64,000 bases of DNA from Ixodes scapularis. Its lineage: Eukaryota; Arthropoda; Arachnida; Ixodida; Ixodidae. The DNA lies in contig NW_024609884.1 of the NCBI RefSeq assembly GCF_016920785.2, forward strand, positions 30,796,080 to 30,860,079, in the 5' to 3' direction. Positions within the stretch are counted from its first letter, which is position 1, and each line of letters begins with the position of its first letter. The position numbers and the translations under genes were made by a program. Positions 37,080-47,635 of the stretch are shown in pieces. The notes under the pieces were generated by a model. That model worked only from the letters and a program-made list of their open reading frames with translations. It was not told the DNA's origin and did no database searches.

Positions 37080-37840
37080 ATGATAGAGCTTGTGGAGACG
37101 GCAGACGCAGAAAAAAGACCGGATCTGGTGTTTCAGCTCATATTGTATTTTTTTTTCGAGAAGTCAATGGAGGAACAGGCAGGAAAACATGACGCAATAA
37201 TGGTGAAGTTAACTAACCAAGAAAAAACAGTGCAAGGAATAGAACATTCTTTAGAAATAATGGGAAAGGACTATCATGACCTTCTGGAGAAGGTTACCGT
37301 GCAGGAGAGAGAGTTAAAAGAGCTAAAGAAAAAATCCGCAGAACTTGAAAGACAAGTAACAAAAAAAGACACGGACATCGAAGAGCTCAAGACTGCCATA
37401 GATGCTGTTGAACAATACTCCAGAAGGAATAATGTGGAAATTCATGGTATCACTAAGGAAGACAACGAAAATCTTTTGGAAGTTATCCAACACTTATCTG
37501 GTAAACTGCAGCTGCCGTGTCCGGCCCCTGAAAGCATACAAGCGGTCCACAGATTGGGCCAAAAAGAGGGTAAAATAGCACCCATCATTGTTCGTTTCAA
37601 AGACATTCGGTTAGGGACCTCTGGCTCTCTAAAAGAAGAGTGCTTAAAAATGAACAGGTGTTCATTAATGAAAATCTGACGAAGTATCTAAGACAACTTT
37701 TGCGGAAAACTAGGCAGTATGCAAAAGAGAAGGAGTACAAGTTTGTATGGGTTAGTAATGGAAAAAGTTTTGTCCGGGAAAAAGAAGGCTCGGCTGCCAT
37801 CCGTGTAGAAAATGAACATGACTTGTCTAAATTACGTTAA
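37080..37840 (+). pseudogene. LINE ORF1 (coiled-coil RNA-binding protein), frameshifted
   Basis: ORF1 proteins of this type bind the element's RNA and chaperone nucleic acids. The first frame (37080-37679) has a long charged coiled coil at about residues 40-110, then QYSRRNNVEIHGI, the start of the RRM-like core seen in many LINE ORF1s, and HRLGQKEGKIAPIIVRF. It then goes out of frame near 37610-37640. The expected C-terminal part continues in another frame to TAA at 37838-37840, with INENLTKYLRQLL, YKFVWVSNGK and ending DLSKLR. The ATG at 37080 is the first in frame; a longer N-terminus such as a zinc finger may be missing. One indel restores the family pattern, so it is a decayed or mis-sequenced copy. 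ORF2 begins 80 bp downstream. Confidence 0.75.
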
Positions 37841-37920
37841 AAATGGCGAATTCATATTCATCATTTTATGACTGAGACCTTGGTACCCAGAGCAGGTTGG
37901 CAGATATAGACGGTGGAAGG

Positions 37921-40733
37921 ATGGAACTTAACCTGTTGCACATAAATGTTAGAAGCATACAAAAGCACTGGGACCAATTAAATGTATATTTACAAAATAG
38001 ACTAGCAGGCTTGGATATATTAATTTTAACAGAAGTAAATATTGACTCAACAATGGTAAATTCTTTCAATTTGACCGGGTTTCAATTGTTTTCGGAGTGC
38101 AGGGAAGGAAGAAGAGGTGGTGGTATATTAGTTTTTATAAAAGGTTCCTGGATGTCCGATCAACTGGCAGTTTCTTGTAACCACGCGGAGGTTTTGGTAC
38201 TTCGTGTGTCAAATCGGGAGTTATCTTTTGTAATCTGTGCAGTATATAGACCGCCCAGTGCACACATACCTTGTTTCTCGATGAATTAACTGAAATCTTT
38301 AAACAATTCAATAACAACAAATATTTGGTTGTTGCTGGCGATCTGAACATAGATGTAATGAATGCTGCTAAGTACGGTGTATCTGATTATCTGAATTTAC
38401 TAGCCGGTTTTGGATTGGAAAATATAATTACAGATTATACTAGGGAAGAATACTTGGGATCCCACAGAACAAAGTCGTGTATTGACCATATTATTGTTAG
38501 AGGACGTGATCTTAAAATGCTTTCTGCTGTAATTAGACAAAAAGTTGCTGATCATTATTTTATAGCTCTGGCGATAATAGGGGTGAGTACTGAGGAAACC
38601 GATCGTGTAGTATACAGGCGCATTCTTGATAATAATAAGATTGACAAAATGATACGAGAATATGACTGGGCCTCCCTCCTGGATTTTGATCACATTACTA
38701 CTTACCAGATGCTTGCGAATAATTTGAGGTCGATATACGAAAAGTGTTGGAAAACTGTAAAAATAAGACAAAGAAATCCACAAAATGCCTGGATAAACGA
38801 CGAAATATTGACACTATGCCGTGAAAAAGATAGGTTGTGGAACGTTTGTAAAGCAAGACCACATGACCCTGTAATTAAAGGAGAGTTTAAAAAACTACGT
38901 AATAAGGTAACTGCCAAAATAAGACTGGCAAAAAAATATCATTATACATCTAAATTTCAACAATGCGAGGGAAATCCGAAGAAAACTTGGGATTGGATAA
39001 AGGAAATAACGGGAAGTAAAGGGAAACAAAATATAGATGAAACAATTAAAAAAGCTTTTGGCAGTAACAATATCAGTTCTTTAAGTAACCAATTTAACGA
39101 CTCTTTTGTTAAAAGGATTGTGGATCTGAGATTACTACAAAATCAAGAAGAAGAATCAAATAGCTACGAGAATAGTGTGCACTCAGCTTATTTGCCTCAG
39201 ATGACAGAGGTAGATTTTAGATGCGTAATAAACAACATGAAAGCGTCAAAACCTACGGGGAATGACTCCATCCGATTAAGGAACATTCACAATAATTTTG
39301 AGGTATTAAAAGACGTTATAATAAAAATAGTAAACGAGTCACTCTCATCAGGGAAAGTTCCTATTGAATTAAAAACAGCTGTTGTTAGACCATTATATAA
39401 AAATGGCAGTAAAAAAGAAATTATGAATTATAGACCCATTTCAATATTGCCAATCATAGCGCAAATTATGGAAAAATTTGTCTTTAACACAATGACATCG
39501 TATTGCGAGAAGTTCTGTTTAATAAATGAGTCTCAGTATGGAGTCCGTAAAAATAGAAGCACTGAACTTTTGCTGGAAGATCTTTTAGATTATGTAAACT
39601 ACAGTCTTGATAGGAATCAATTTGTTTTAGCCCTATTTCTAGATTTAACTAAAGCTTTCGAGACTATTGATCATGAGCGACTAATAATAAAACTAAGGGA
39701 TATGGGTTTTAGAGGTCCTTTTAACGCGTTCTTGAGAGACTATATTACAGACAGATATCAGTTGGTCGAAATTGGCAAGTTTAAAAGTAGATTAACATCA
39801 CTTAACTCGGGAGTACCTCAGGGGTCGGTACTGGGACCCCTTTTATTTAATATCTATGTAAACCAAATTGGAACTCTACCATGTACATCCCGTCTGTATC
39901 AGTATGCAGACGATACTGCCTTAATATTAGGGCACAGTGATGAACAAAGTGCATTGTCCATTTTTCAGAAAGATATTGAAATAATAATGAGCTGGCTTTC
40001 TGTTAATCACATTTTTGTTAATCCCAGTAAGACAAAACTAATATGTTTTCGTAGTCCGTATAAACATTTACATCTCAGCACTCCGTTATTTCTCCATTCA
40101 CAGAACTGCACACGGTGCAGTTGTGTAGAATTAGATTATGTTACAACAACTAAATATTTAGAATTACATCTCGATCAACATCTCCTATGGAATGAGCATG
40201 TAGAATATCTTATCAAAAGAATGCGTGTTGTCTCGGTTTATTTGTATAAGATGCGTAGTGGTAGCGACATTGTCATTACGAAGGAGGGTGTATGGTGCAC
40301 TGGGTGCGTCTATTCTCCGATATGGGATCTCTTTATATGAAGTGTGTTCTAATTATAAAAAAGAAAAACTTGACAAAATACTACATAAAATTGCAATTAA
40401 TATTACCTATGGAACACCCTTCTCTGAGTTGGAAATTAATCGGAAAATGAATGTCTTAAATTTGTTCTCTATAGAGAAACTACACTGTTATGTTATTTTA
40501 GTAAAGCACTATTATAAGAGCAACTTTAAAATCGTATTAGAAAAGGAACGAACATTTAGGCGCAAAGAAAGTTTTGTTATTCCTAAGATTTATACAAACT
40601 ATGGAAAAAAAAAACACGGGCATATTACGTCCCATTTTATTTTAATAGGCTTCCAGACACTTATTATAACATGGAGTCGCTGAAACAAGTCAAATATGAA
40701 TTAAAAGAGTGGTGTTTGAATTTTGAAATGTAA
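37921..40733 (+). pseudogene. LINE ORF2: endonuclease and reverse transcriptase, frameshifted
   Basis: The start ATG at 37921 gives MELNLLHINVRSI. APE-type endonuclease motifs follow in order: HINVRS, LTEVNI, RGGGILVFIK and VYRPP, then after a frameshift near 38262-38271 GDLNID, SCIDHI and VADHY. All catalytic positions I can recognise are kept. RT motifs: NYRPISILP, FLDLTKAFETIDH (first catalytic Asp codon at 39642), SGVPQGSVLGPLLFNIYVN and QYADDTAL (YADD at 39903-39914). A second frameshift near 40250-40270 moves into the C-terminal domain (LRYGISLYEV). A third, at the A10 run 40603-40612, leads to VPFYFNRLPD and the stop TAA at 40731-40733. Total about 935 codons, normal for the family. 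In vivo it would nick target DNA and prime reverse transcription. As read, it cannot make one polypeptide. Confidence 0.85.
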
Positions 40734-40969
40734 TTTGGCTTTATTGCTTTAGCAGTCCACCGAGTTTTGTCTATTTTCTTCTTGTCTGACTTTTATTCAT
40801 TTATTTATGTATTTATTTTATGTGTGCCAGTAATGCACACAATAAGAGGATTTCAGTGTAGCAGCCCGCTGGACGCCAGGCCCCGCATACAAGCATACCA
40901 GTGCTTTTTCGGGCCTGCATATGTGTTATGTTTATGATGTGAATAAAATTTCTTATTATTTCTTATTAT
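40734..40969 (+). other. LINE 3' UTR, poly(A) signal and tandem-repeat tail
   Basis: Non-coding tail of the element. AATAAA at 40942-40947 is followed by two TTCTTATTA units. Such tails are recognised by the element's own RT in related LINEs. Confidence 0.65.
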
Positions 40970-43389
40970 CGTCTGGTGGAGGGGGGAAGGGGGGGGGGGG
41001 GGAGGGGTACAGTGGTCATCAATACGAGTTAGTCCAACGGAACTCCGGCCGGAGTGATAAATTTCTCGCATGGGCTGCCCTATTCCATTGAGTTGCGTGG
41101 ACGAGGCTGGAGTCCTCCCCTCGAGGCAGAATTCGCAACATTTACGGCCTATAGACCTTTCCAGAGCTTATCACTTAGACTGTAGAAATGCCGAGTCACT
41201 TGGCTATGAACGCATGCGCGCCGTCTGATATTCCGCAGAAGACAGTCACTGCGCATGCTCAGAACACCTTCCACAACCCAGTAGACAAAGCTGGGATCGT
41301 GCAGAAGGCGATTATTAGAAAGGTATGTGGGGCCCGCTCTAGTTCCCATCAAAATGGCTGGCATCTGGATGATCGGCGTAGAACAGCTGAACGAGATTCG
41401 GTCTGTGACACTTAAGTAATTCTAAATCTGTGAAATACGTGCGATAGGAGAGCCTTACGTGATGCTTAAGCGTCAAGAAGGTCTAAGCAAGCACACTTAT
41501 GTTGAAGCCGATCATCCAGGAGCTAGGGAGCGCGATCCTCACACCGTGGTACCACCATCGCTGAAAGTTCGGAATAGACTTTGCCCGGAGTGCGCGCAGC
41601 GCCCCCGCCAGCCACCGTCCCTGCCACGCGCTCCCAGTGGGTCTTTCATATTGCGAGAGACCGTACGCTTACAAACGAATCCTGGGTTCCAAACCGATGA
41701 CCGTAACTGAACGCGACAAAATACCTACCTAATAACCATAAAAATAAAGTACGTGCCACCGCCGGCACCGTGGGGAATATATGATTGTCTTTACTTTTGG
41801 CGTGTTTTCTTCGTTCCTTTTCCCCTTTAGTTTTTTTCGTGCTCAATGTAAGCTCCGCGAAGAAATACGCCAGTGCTGAAGCAAACACTTCAAAAACGGT
41901 ATAATGCTCCGGTTGCGTGTGCAATCTCTGTCAGCATCATTATATCTCAAGAGCAAGACACAATGCTAAGTCCAAGACCGTTACTATTTTTTTTTTCTGA
42001 ATTTACTTTGTGCGTCGGCACGCCAGTAATGAACATAACGTTGAACAACTCCGGAAGGGAATGCGGCGCTGTCACGTAACTCAAACTTGGACACGCTACC
42101 GCATGACACCCTGCGCTGGAGAGAGAGTGAAGGGTGAGTCTCAGTTGTATTCAGGACGAGCTCCTCTTCGATTTTCGCATGATCGTAACGATCGCCAGGG
42201 CAATGTAACGCGGTGCCAGTATCGCGTTACTTATAGTAGCGTTTTCGCAGTAACGCTTCTAGGAATACAACTGTCGTGCTGCACGCTCGCGTGGGATATA
42301 CGGCGCCTCATACCTGAGAAACCGGCTTGCTAAGGCGATCGTGAGTCCGCAGTTGTCATTCGATGGATTTCCAGGGCGGCGGCCAGTGCCGGCGAGCTCG
42401 TGCTGCGCTCGCTGTTCGGCTCATCGCATGCCGCACCCCCGACAGACGAAAGCGCGGGGGGGAAGCGGCCAAGTTGGCTGCCAGCTGTAGCGGCACGACG
42501 CCGACGAGCGAGATGGTCGACCGACTCGACGCACAGGATGTGCGAACAACGAGGTCGTGTCCAGTTCAGGATGTGCGCCGAGTTGGTCCCAAAAGTGAGC
42601 GTTCTGGTTCGCTGCGCCCTGACCGCAACACAGCCCTGGAGGTGAAAAATAACCGCAGAGAGAAATCTAGAAATGCCGTAGTGGAGGGTCTGTGGGAAAG
42701 GGAGGGAGAGAGGAGCGGTCGTTGGAAACATCGATTGGCATCTGCCGTTCGGGTATGTTCTTGTTTCAATATCCTGTCTCGTTTCTTTTTTTTTTTTTTT
42801 TTTTACCTACTTGTGATTACAGCTGCGCGAACACGAACAAAACGCCAGTTTGAACAACATTTGCGACGGTATGAGCAATGGGTTAGACATGCGGGGGCTC
42901 AGTAATCCGCGTTGGAGCGCCTATCTCGGCGAGGTGTTTACCCGAAGAAAATTGGATGGCGCGTTGCACCTGCACGCGAGTGAATTTCAGCGACACTCTA
43001 TCCTCTATTACCGTTTCGGTATCGAAGGCCGCGGTGCGTCGTTCAGTACGTCGAACCATCACCTCGTTTCATTCGACTGTCCCTTGGTTCGTGTTGTAGT
43101 TTGTTAATTAAAGCTTGGATCGAATGAAAGTTTAGGGAGCAGCGCGTTACCTCTGGCAGCAGGAACCGCGGCGTTTTGATAGCCAATGAATGCACAGCCG
43201 CATTTGTGTTGTGATTCCATTAAATAAAGCTTAACGGAGTAAACTTTTATTCCAAAGTTGCAGCCCAGTCAATGAAAGGGGCCCGTGAAACGATACAGGG
43301 TTGGAATGTCTTTCATATGCCACGAACTTACCGAGTCTGGTGTAACCCAAGTATACTCGCACGTAGCACCAAACTTGTGCCCGTTTCTC
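40970..43389. other. No gene supported
   Basis: Begins with a G-rich run (about 40976-41008). A CpG-rich part at 42090-42740 has domain-less frames on both strands. Inside it are CAGTTGTATTC (about 42143-42153) with an inverted copy near 42264-42274, and GTAACGCG with its inverse (42207-42232), hinting at a small foldback. A T-tract lies at 42787-42804. Confidence 0.4.
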
Positions 43390-43662
43390 GAAAAAAGTAA
43401 TGGATTAAAATTCCAAATTACCCAGCCTCAAATGTGATGGATTACCGTTACAAATTACTTCCGCTGTAACTGATAACCTTACTCGTTCTATACAAATAAC
43501 TTTCTCGTTACTTTTCCCGTACACTTAAAAGAAAACAATAGAAACAATTTTGATGTTTTCAAAAATGTTCTAAAACACTACTTTCCATTTTTCATACGCC
43601 CGCATTAGGTAGTCATTGAAAAAATAAAATATTGTATGGAAAAAAAAAATGTAGGTGTACTT

Positions 43663-43687
43663 CGTTCACAGCTGTAAGCTGTGAACG
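43663..43687. repeat. Perfect 11-bp hairpin
   Basis: CGTTCACAGCT, 3-nt loop, exact reverse complement. Confidence 0.9.
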
Positions 43688-43953
43688 GAGACAGTGAAAG
43701 CTGCAACCCCACCCGCCATCCCGCTAGATTACGGCGACCGGAAATCATCCTGGAATTTCGCAGACAAAGCTAGCGGTGCGCATGCTCAGTAGTAGCGTCT
43801 ACCTCCGCTAGGAGGATCGGAGGTAAGGAGCCAATCTACGAAAGCTCCCTTGCGAAACGGGCCTTTCCAGCGTCACCGCAACGTCTCAAAGCTGCGGTCT
43901 CGTGCATGTAGCTTTGATGCACCGTCTGCTTATGCATGAACGGAGTGTAGTTG

Positions 43954-43989
43954 CATAGCCTCCTTTATTCTAGAATAAAGTAGGCTATG
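43954..43989. repeat. 36-bp palindrome without loop
   Basis: Two 18-bp arms meeting at TTCTAGAA, one mismatch. Confidence 0.9.
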
Positions 43990-44355
43990 ATAGTTGCATG
44001 CAGCACTGAAAAATGTATGGGCGATCGTTTTTCAGCTTTAGTCGAGCGGATGGTCGCACACTCGTATTGCACCAATTTCTGTATTATGTTAATTTTTTAA
44101 TTAACTAGTAAATAAAGTAATCCATTACCAATATTTGGTAACAAAATTACATTACAAATTACTGCCGTAAAAAAGTAACGTGGCAATTACAAAATTACTT
44201 GAAAAAGTAATGAATTAAAGTAATCCGTTACAATTGTGACGTATTGCTTCCCAAGTCTGTGTAAGGTCACTGACCAAGAAGCTTCTTCGTCGTGGCGTAA
44301 TTCCAAGGAGTTTCTTTCACTCCCTCCTTCGCAAAAAAACTTAATGGGGTAGTCA

Positions 44356-44402
44356 GTGCGTTACTGTGAGACCCCACTTAATGGGGTCTCACAGTAACGC
44401 AC
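44356..44402. repeat. Perfect 21-bp hairpin at the LINE 5' junction
   Basis: Left arm 44356-44376, loop CTTAA, right arm 44382-44402, no mismatch. ACTTAATGGGGT also occurs directly repeated at 44339 and 44378, overlapping the loop. The next LINE's recognisable reading frame begins immediately after the right arm. Confidence 0.95.
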
Positions 44403-45059
44403 AAGAAATACCCTCTTAGCTTTGCATACCACGTTAAAGACAAATGCATAAAAACTGTAAACGAGGTAAAGTATCTGGGCCTACATCTTTATTCAAAATT
44501 AAATTGGGAAACCCATATAGATAGTACAACCGCAAAGGCTTACAAAAAGTTGTGTTACTTAAGACGGAAGCTGGGACCATGTGACTCGTCGGTAAAACTT
44601 TCGGCATATAAAAGTTTGATTCGGCCAGTGCTAGAATACGCGTCCATTGTGTGGGACCCGTACTTAATAAAAGATATTGGAAAAGTCGAGAGAATCCAGC
44701 GCCTCAGTGCACGATTTATTTCTTCCGATTTTAGGCGCCTATCATCAGTGTCGGACATGATACGTAATTGCGGACTCGAATCGCTCGAGACTAGGCGGAA
44801 GATTGCTAGGCTGGTTTTTTTTTATAAAGTCTACAATAATGAGTCCGGCCTGGACAAAACCTTATACCTTTTGCCACCTCCCCAGCGCTCTGCAAGATTG
44901 AATCACGCAAAAAATGTGAGACCATACGCTCCTAAAAATAACACGTTTAAATACTCCTTTTTTGTACGTACGATTAACGACTGGAATTCACTGCCCTCCG
45001 ATTGTGTGCATGCCCCAAATATTGACTGTTTTGACTGTTGTGTTCGAAACCTTATGTAA
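44403..45059 (+). pseudogene. LINE ORF2 C-terminal fragment
   Basis: The frame is open from 44403 to TAA at about 45057-45059, 218 codons, with no frameshift. It starts with KKYPLSF, continues VKYLGLHLYSKLNW, the thumb region that follows the RT palm, then YKSLIRPVLEYASIVWDPY and RIQRLSARFI, and ends TINDWNSLP before a Cys-containing tail. These are hallmarks of the C-terminal half of Jockey/CR1/L2-type ORF2. The catalytic YADD palm is missing, so the product would be inactive. The intact frame suggests a fairly recent insertion. There is no natural start codon. Confidence 0.85.
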
Positions 45060-45118
45060 CCGATTGTGTGCATGACCCAAATGTTGACTGTTCTGCTCTG
45101 TTTGAAACCGTATGTAAC
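44999..45118 (+). repeat. Tandem duplication of about 60 bp across the LINE stop codon
   Basis: 44999-45060 and 45061-45118 share CGATTGTGTGCATG, CCCAAAT, TTGACTGTT and GAAACC-TATGTAAC. The stop codon lies in the first unit, and its TATGTAAC is repeated in the second. Confidence 0.85.
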
Positions 45119-45436
45119 CCTTTCCTGCTTGGATGGTGAAAAACCATCTGCAGTATTTTCTAAAAAAAAAAAAAAAATTACCTTCAAGGGTCGGTAGTGG
45201 AATGCGGTTTATAGGTTGGACACGAGCTTTGCGTGAGTAATCGTTTAGTCTCTTGACAATTACAATCAATGCCTGGACCAGCATTCGAGTAGAAGTTTGT
45301 GTCCAATGAGTGAAATGAGAGGAATAGCCTAACCTAGGGTCACTAGCCCAACCCTAACAATGGCTGGAACTTCAGCATGTGCCCCTACCTTATCAACTCC
45401 AGTGCAGGGTTATGATAAACGTTGGCGACATCTAAA

Positions 45437-45640
45437 GCTGTATTCACACGGTGGACATGTCCCCGGACAAGTACATACGAAATCGGTGACGTAACCTTTT
45501 TTGCAGATCGAAATTCGCCATGTTCCAGGCGAAAATAGCATGCAAAACTCAAGAGCTCGTCCGCGGACCACGGGAACGTATCCGGGGGCCAGTCCGCGGG
45601 CCTGTTGCATGTTGTGTATCACGTGGGCAAACGTCATAAA
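45437..45640. mobile_element. Possible MITE with TATTCACAC end (weak)
   Basis: AGCTGTATTCACACGGTGGAC follows TAA on the left and contains GGACATGTCC. The right side has GTCCGCGGGCC...GTGTATCACG in roughly inverted order, but pairing is poor and the right boundary is unclear. Listed because its left end resembles the other TTCACAC MITEs. Confidence 0.3.
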
Positions 45641-46686
45641 ATAGGTCAGTGGACCTGTCGTACCACGGTTATCAAGATTTTAAACCCGTTGAATTGTCAC
45701 TTTAACCTTCCCCCCCGCGCAGCCACCCTCCCCGCCGTTCCCGGGTTTGTTTGTGCTGCAAACAGCATCTTGTTTCCGCGCGCGTAAAAGCGCACTAACG
45801 ATGACGAAAAAAAGAAAAAAAAAGACTCACGGGCTAACGCGCGAGCGATCGAACTGCTTCGTATACCCAACGGTCTGCCGATGTCCCGTTCTGTGCCAAG
45901 AGCATACCTTGTGTAAATATTTGTAGTTACGCCGCGATCACGGGCGATGCCTACCGGGTACGGTGTTTGGTTGTGGCCGAACCGGAGTCCCTTGTTCGTA
46001 AACCATAAGCTCCTCTATCATGGTCTACCGTACGAGGAACCCCTCAGGGGTGCGTGGTGTCAGAAACCAACACGCCATGACGCTGGGTTGGTCGAGGACA
46101 CGGTTGACACGGTGTTTAGAATAACTGGAGGAAAAAAAAAACAGGTCACAGAGCCCATCTGGACGTTGCATGATCCCAGAGATGTCACTGCGCACGTGAC
46201 TCGGAAGTACTCTGTCGCCGATGCACAAGTTGAGAAGCGCCGAAAACTTCAATATTAGCCTTTTTTTTTTAAATAAAATCTAGCGCACGGAAACAGAAAT
46301 GGTTTTCTGTTTTTGAATCTAGAAAGGACCAATACAAATTCCCACAATTATTCGGTCGAAGTTTGAATATCGTATCACCGCCCCTTTTAGGTGAAAGAAA
46401 GTATAAGGTCGACGCAGCTTTGATTGGCGTCTATTTTGTACTTCAGTAAAACATTACCTTTCTGGGCGAACAAAAAGCCAAATTATAGAAAACTACGTCA
46501 GAGCTAGGTTCAGCACTAGCAAAGCTGCGCGACGTAGCCTTGCTAGCCATCAGCAACCTGGTTTCGCATTTCAGTTACTGGATTCCATCAGTTGAAAGAG
46601 CGTGGAAACGCTCCCCAAAGTGCCGTTGTAATTTTATAAAAATAGATAAATATAGCAAATTTTCTTAAGCCGGGGTGACATTGCAC
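45641..46686. other. No gene supported
   Basis: Non-coding, with short A/T runs at about 46133-46141 and 46261-46270. Frames have no recognisable domain. Confidence 0.45.
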
Positions 46687-46854
46687 ATACATTATACAAA
46701 AGACAGTCTGCAAAAACTAGTCACCGCAATATCCGTGGTTCGAATGCAGCCTGCCAAGATTCTCCTCGAACGCCTTGTCATGCGGCATTCGAAGCACGGA
46801 TCTCGCGGTGACTCACGTTCAAACCTGTATGCAGACTGTCTTTTGTATGATGTA
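46687..46854. mobile_element. Palindromic MITE
   Basis: The left arm from ATTATACAAAAGACAGTCTG and the inverted right arm ATCATACAAAAGACAGTCTG match closely. Inner blocks AGTCACCGC and ATCCGTGGTTCGAATGC also pair with the right half. No coding capacity. It lies 24 bp from the next MITE. Confidence 0.75.
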
Positions 46855-46877
46855 CGAACAGTGTGATCCCGTCTTTA

Positions 46878-47064
46878 CCGCTCATTCACACTGGAAGCGG
46901 ATCCGCGTTCGCAAAGCGGTTGTGAACGCGGTTGTACAAAGATCCAGTGCAATTGCACGCGTACTCGATGAAATCAAGTGCGCATGACATTGTACTGAAT
47001 CTTGGCACAACCGCGTTCGCAACCGCTTTGCGAACGCGGATCCGCTTCCAGTGTGAATGAGCGG
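46878..47064. mobile_element. Tourist-like MITE, 187 bp, TTA target duplication
   Basis: The two halves are inverted copies. The outer 66 bp pair at about 97 percent (CCGCTCATTCACACTGG then AGCGGATCCGCG), and the inner 28 bp pair less well. TTA flanks both ends (46875-46877, 47065-47067). Each arm contains a nested palindrome, CCGCGTTCGC...GTGAACGCGG. TTA duplication plus TTCACAC ends suggests PIF/Harbinger origin. The high arm identity implies a young copy or gene conversion between arms. Confidence 0.85.
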
Positions 47065-47635
47065 TTAAGGTACCCACAGCATAGGGATCCTCATCCTTGT
47101 AGGTTCCTGCGCAATCCCGGGGAAGCACTGGATGGCTCCGGTCTAGGAAGTGGACGCTGCTGTAGAACTGCCACGTACAATCGTACACGTCCCCGAACCA
47201 TTGGCCACTTTTCGTTTTTCTCGCTTTTTCCTTTTCTCGTCTGTAGATTCGACGCTTATTTTCAAAGCAGCGTTTCACTTCCTCTGAAATATTAGACAAA
47301 TATGATCGGGCAACTATATATACGCAATTGTCATGAATCAACGTTCAATTAACTCACTCGCCGTGTAAGGCTTATACTGGAGGTAGCGCCGCTGCATTTC
47401 TTTGGAAATTTCAGCCCAGAGTTTCCATTTTATGTCGTTTCTCCTGCACTGGGCATGCTGCAGGGACCACGACTGTCGGAATCCCCCTTTTGGCGAATAT
47501 GGGCTGCCATCTAGACACGCGACTGGGTTTGAGACTGGGTGGCTAGAAAACAACGTGCGCGCAAGGCCTCTCCCACTCATTCGACACCGAAAACGTCAGC
47601 CACATTCTGTTTGCCCATTGAGCCGCTGTGACATA
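47065..47635. other. No gene seen
   Basis: Mixed composition, no supported feature. Confidence 0.5.

Larger units (their letters stand above)
37080..40969 (+). mobile_element. Non-LTR retrotransposon (LINE), CR1/L2/Jockey group, nearly full length
   Basis: Two consecutive open frames have the order and content of a CR1/L2/Jockey-type LINE: a coiled-coil ORF1, then ORF2 with an apurinic-type endonuclease and reverse transcriptase, then a short 3' UTR. The 3' end is AATAAA (40942-40947) followed by a short tandem-repeat tail of TTCTTATTA units (about 40949-40969) instead of a long poly(A), as is usual for CR1- and L2-like elements. Four frameshifts break the frames. The codon composition is much more AT-rich than the flanking CpG blocks. 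The 5' boundary and target duplication were not found. Clade is assigned by motif style only. Confidence 0.85.
43390..44250. mobile_element. Non-autonomous DNA element with GTAAT/ATTAC subterminal arrays
   Basis: Both ends are packed with GTAAT, ATTAC and GTTAC words: about eight in 43395-43515 and about eleven in 44110-44235, in inverted arrangement overall (for example GTAATGGATTA on the left and GTAATCCATTAC or GTAATCCGTTAC on the right). Clustered short subterminal repeats are transposase-binding arrays in several DNA transposon superfamilies. The interior has no transposase. Precise termini and target duplication could not be fixed. Confidence 0.5.
44403..45177 (+). mobile_element. 5'-truncated LINE fragment, poly(A)-tailed
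   Basis: Contains only the end of the reverse transcriptase and the C-terminal domain, a short 3' UTR and a terminal A-run at about 45162-45177. Severe 5' truncation is the usual outcome of target-primed reverse transcription. Its poly(A) tail differs from the tandem-repeat tail of the 37-41 kb element, so it is a different family. No target duplication was identified. Confidence 0.8.

Noticed and set aside
38271..38273. TTG at 38271 as a start codon for the reverse transcriptase
   Set aside because: It is only where the frame reopens after an indel inside the endonuclease. The true ORF2 start is the ATG at 37921.
46735..46748. GGTTCGAATGC as a tRNA B box
   Set aside because: It lies in an arm of a palindromic MITE and its inverse partner is part of the other arm. 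No tRNA fold.
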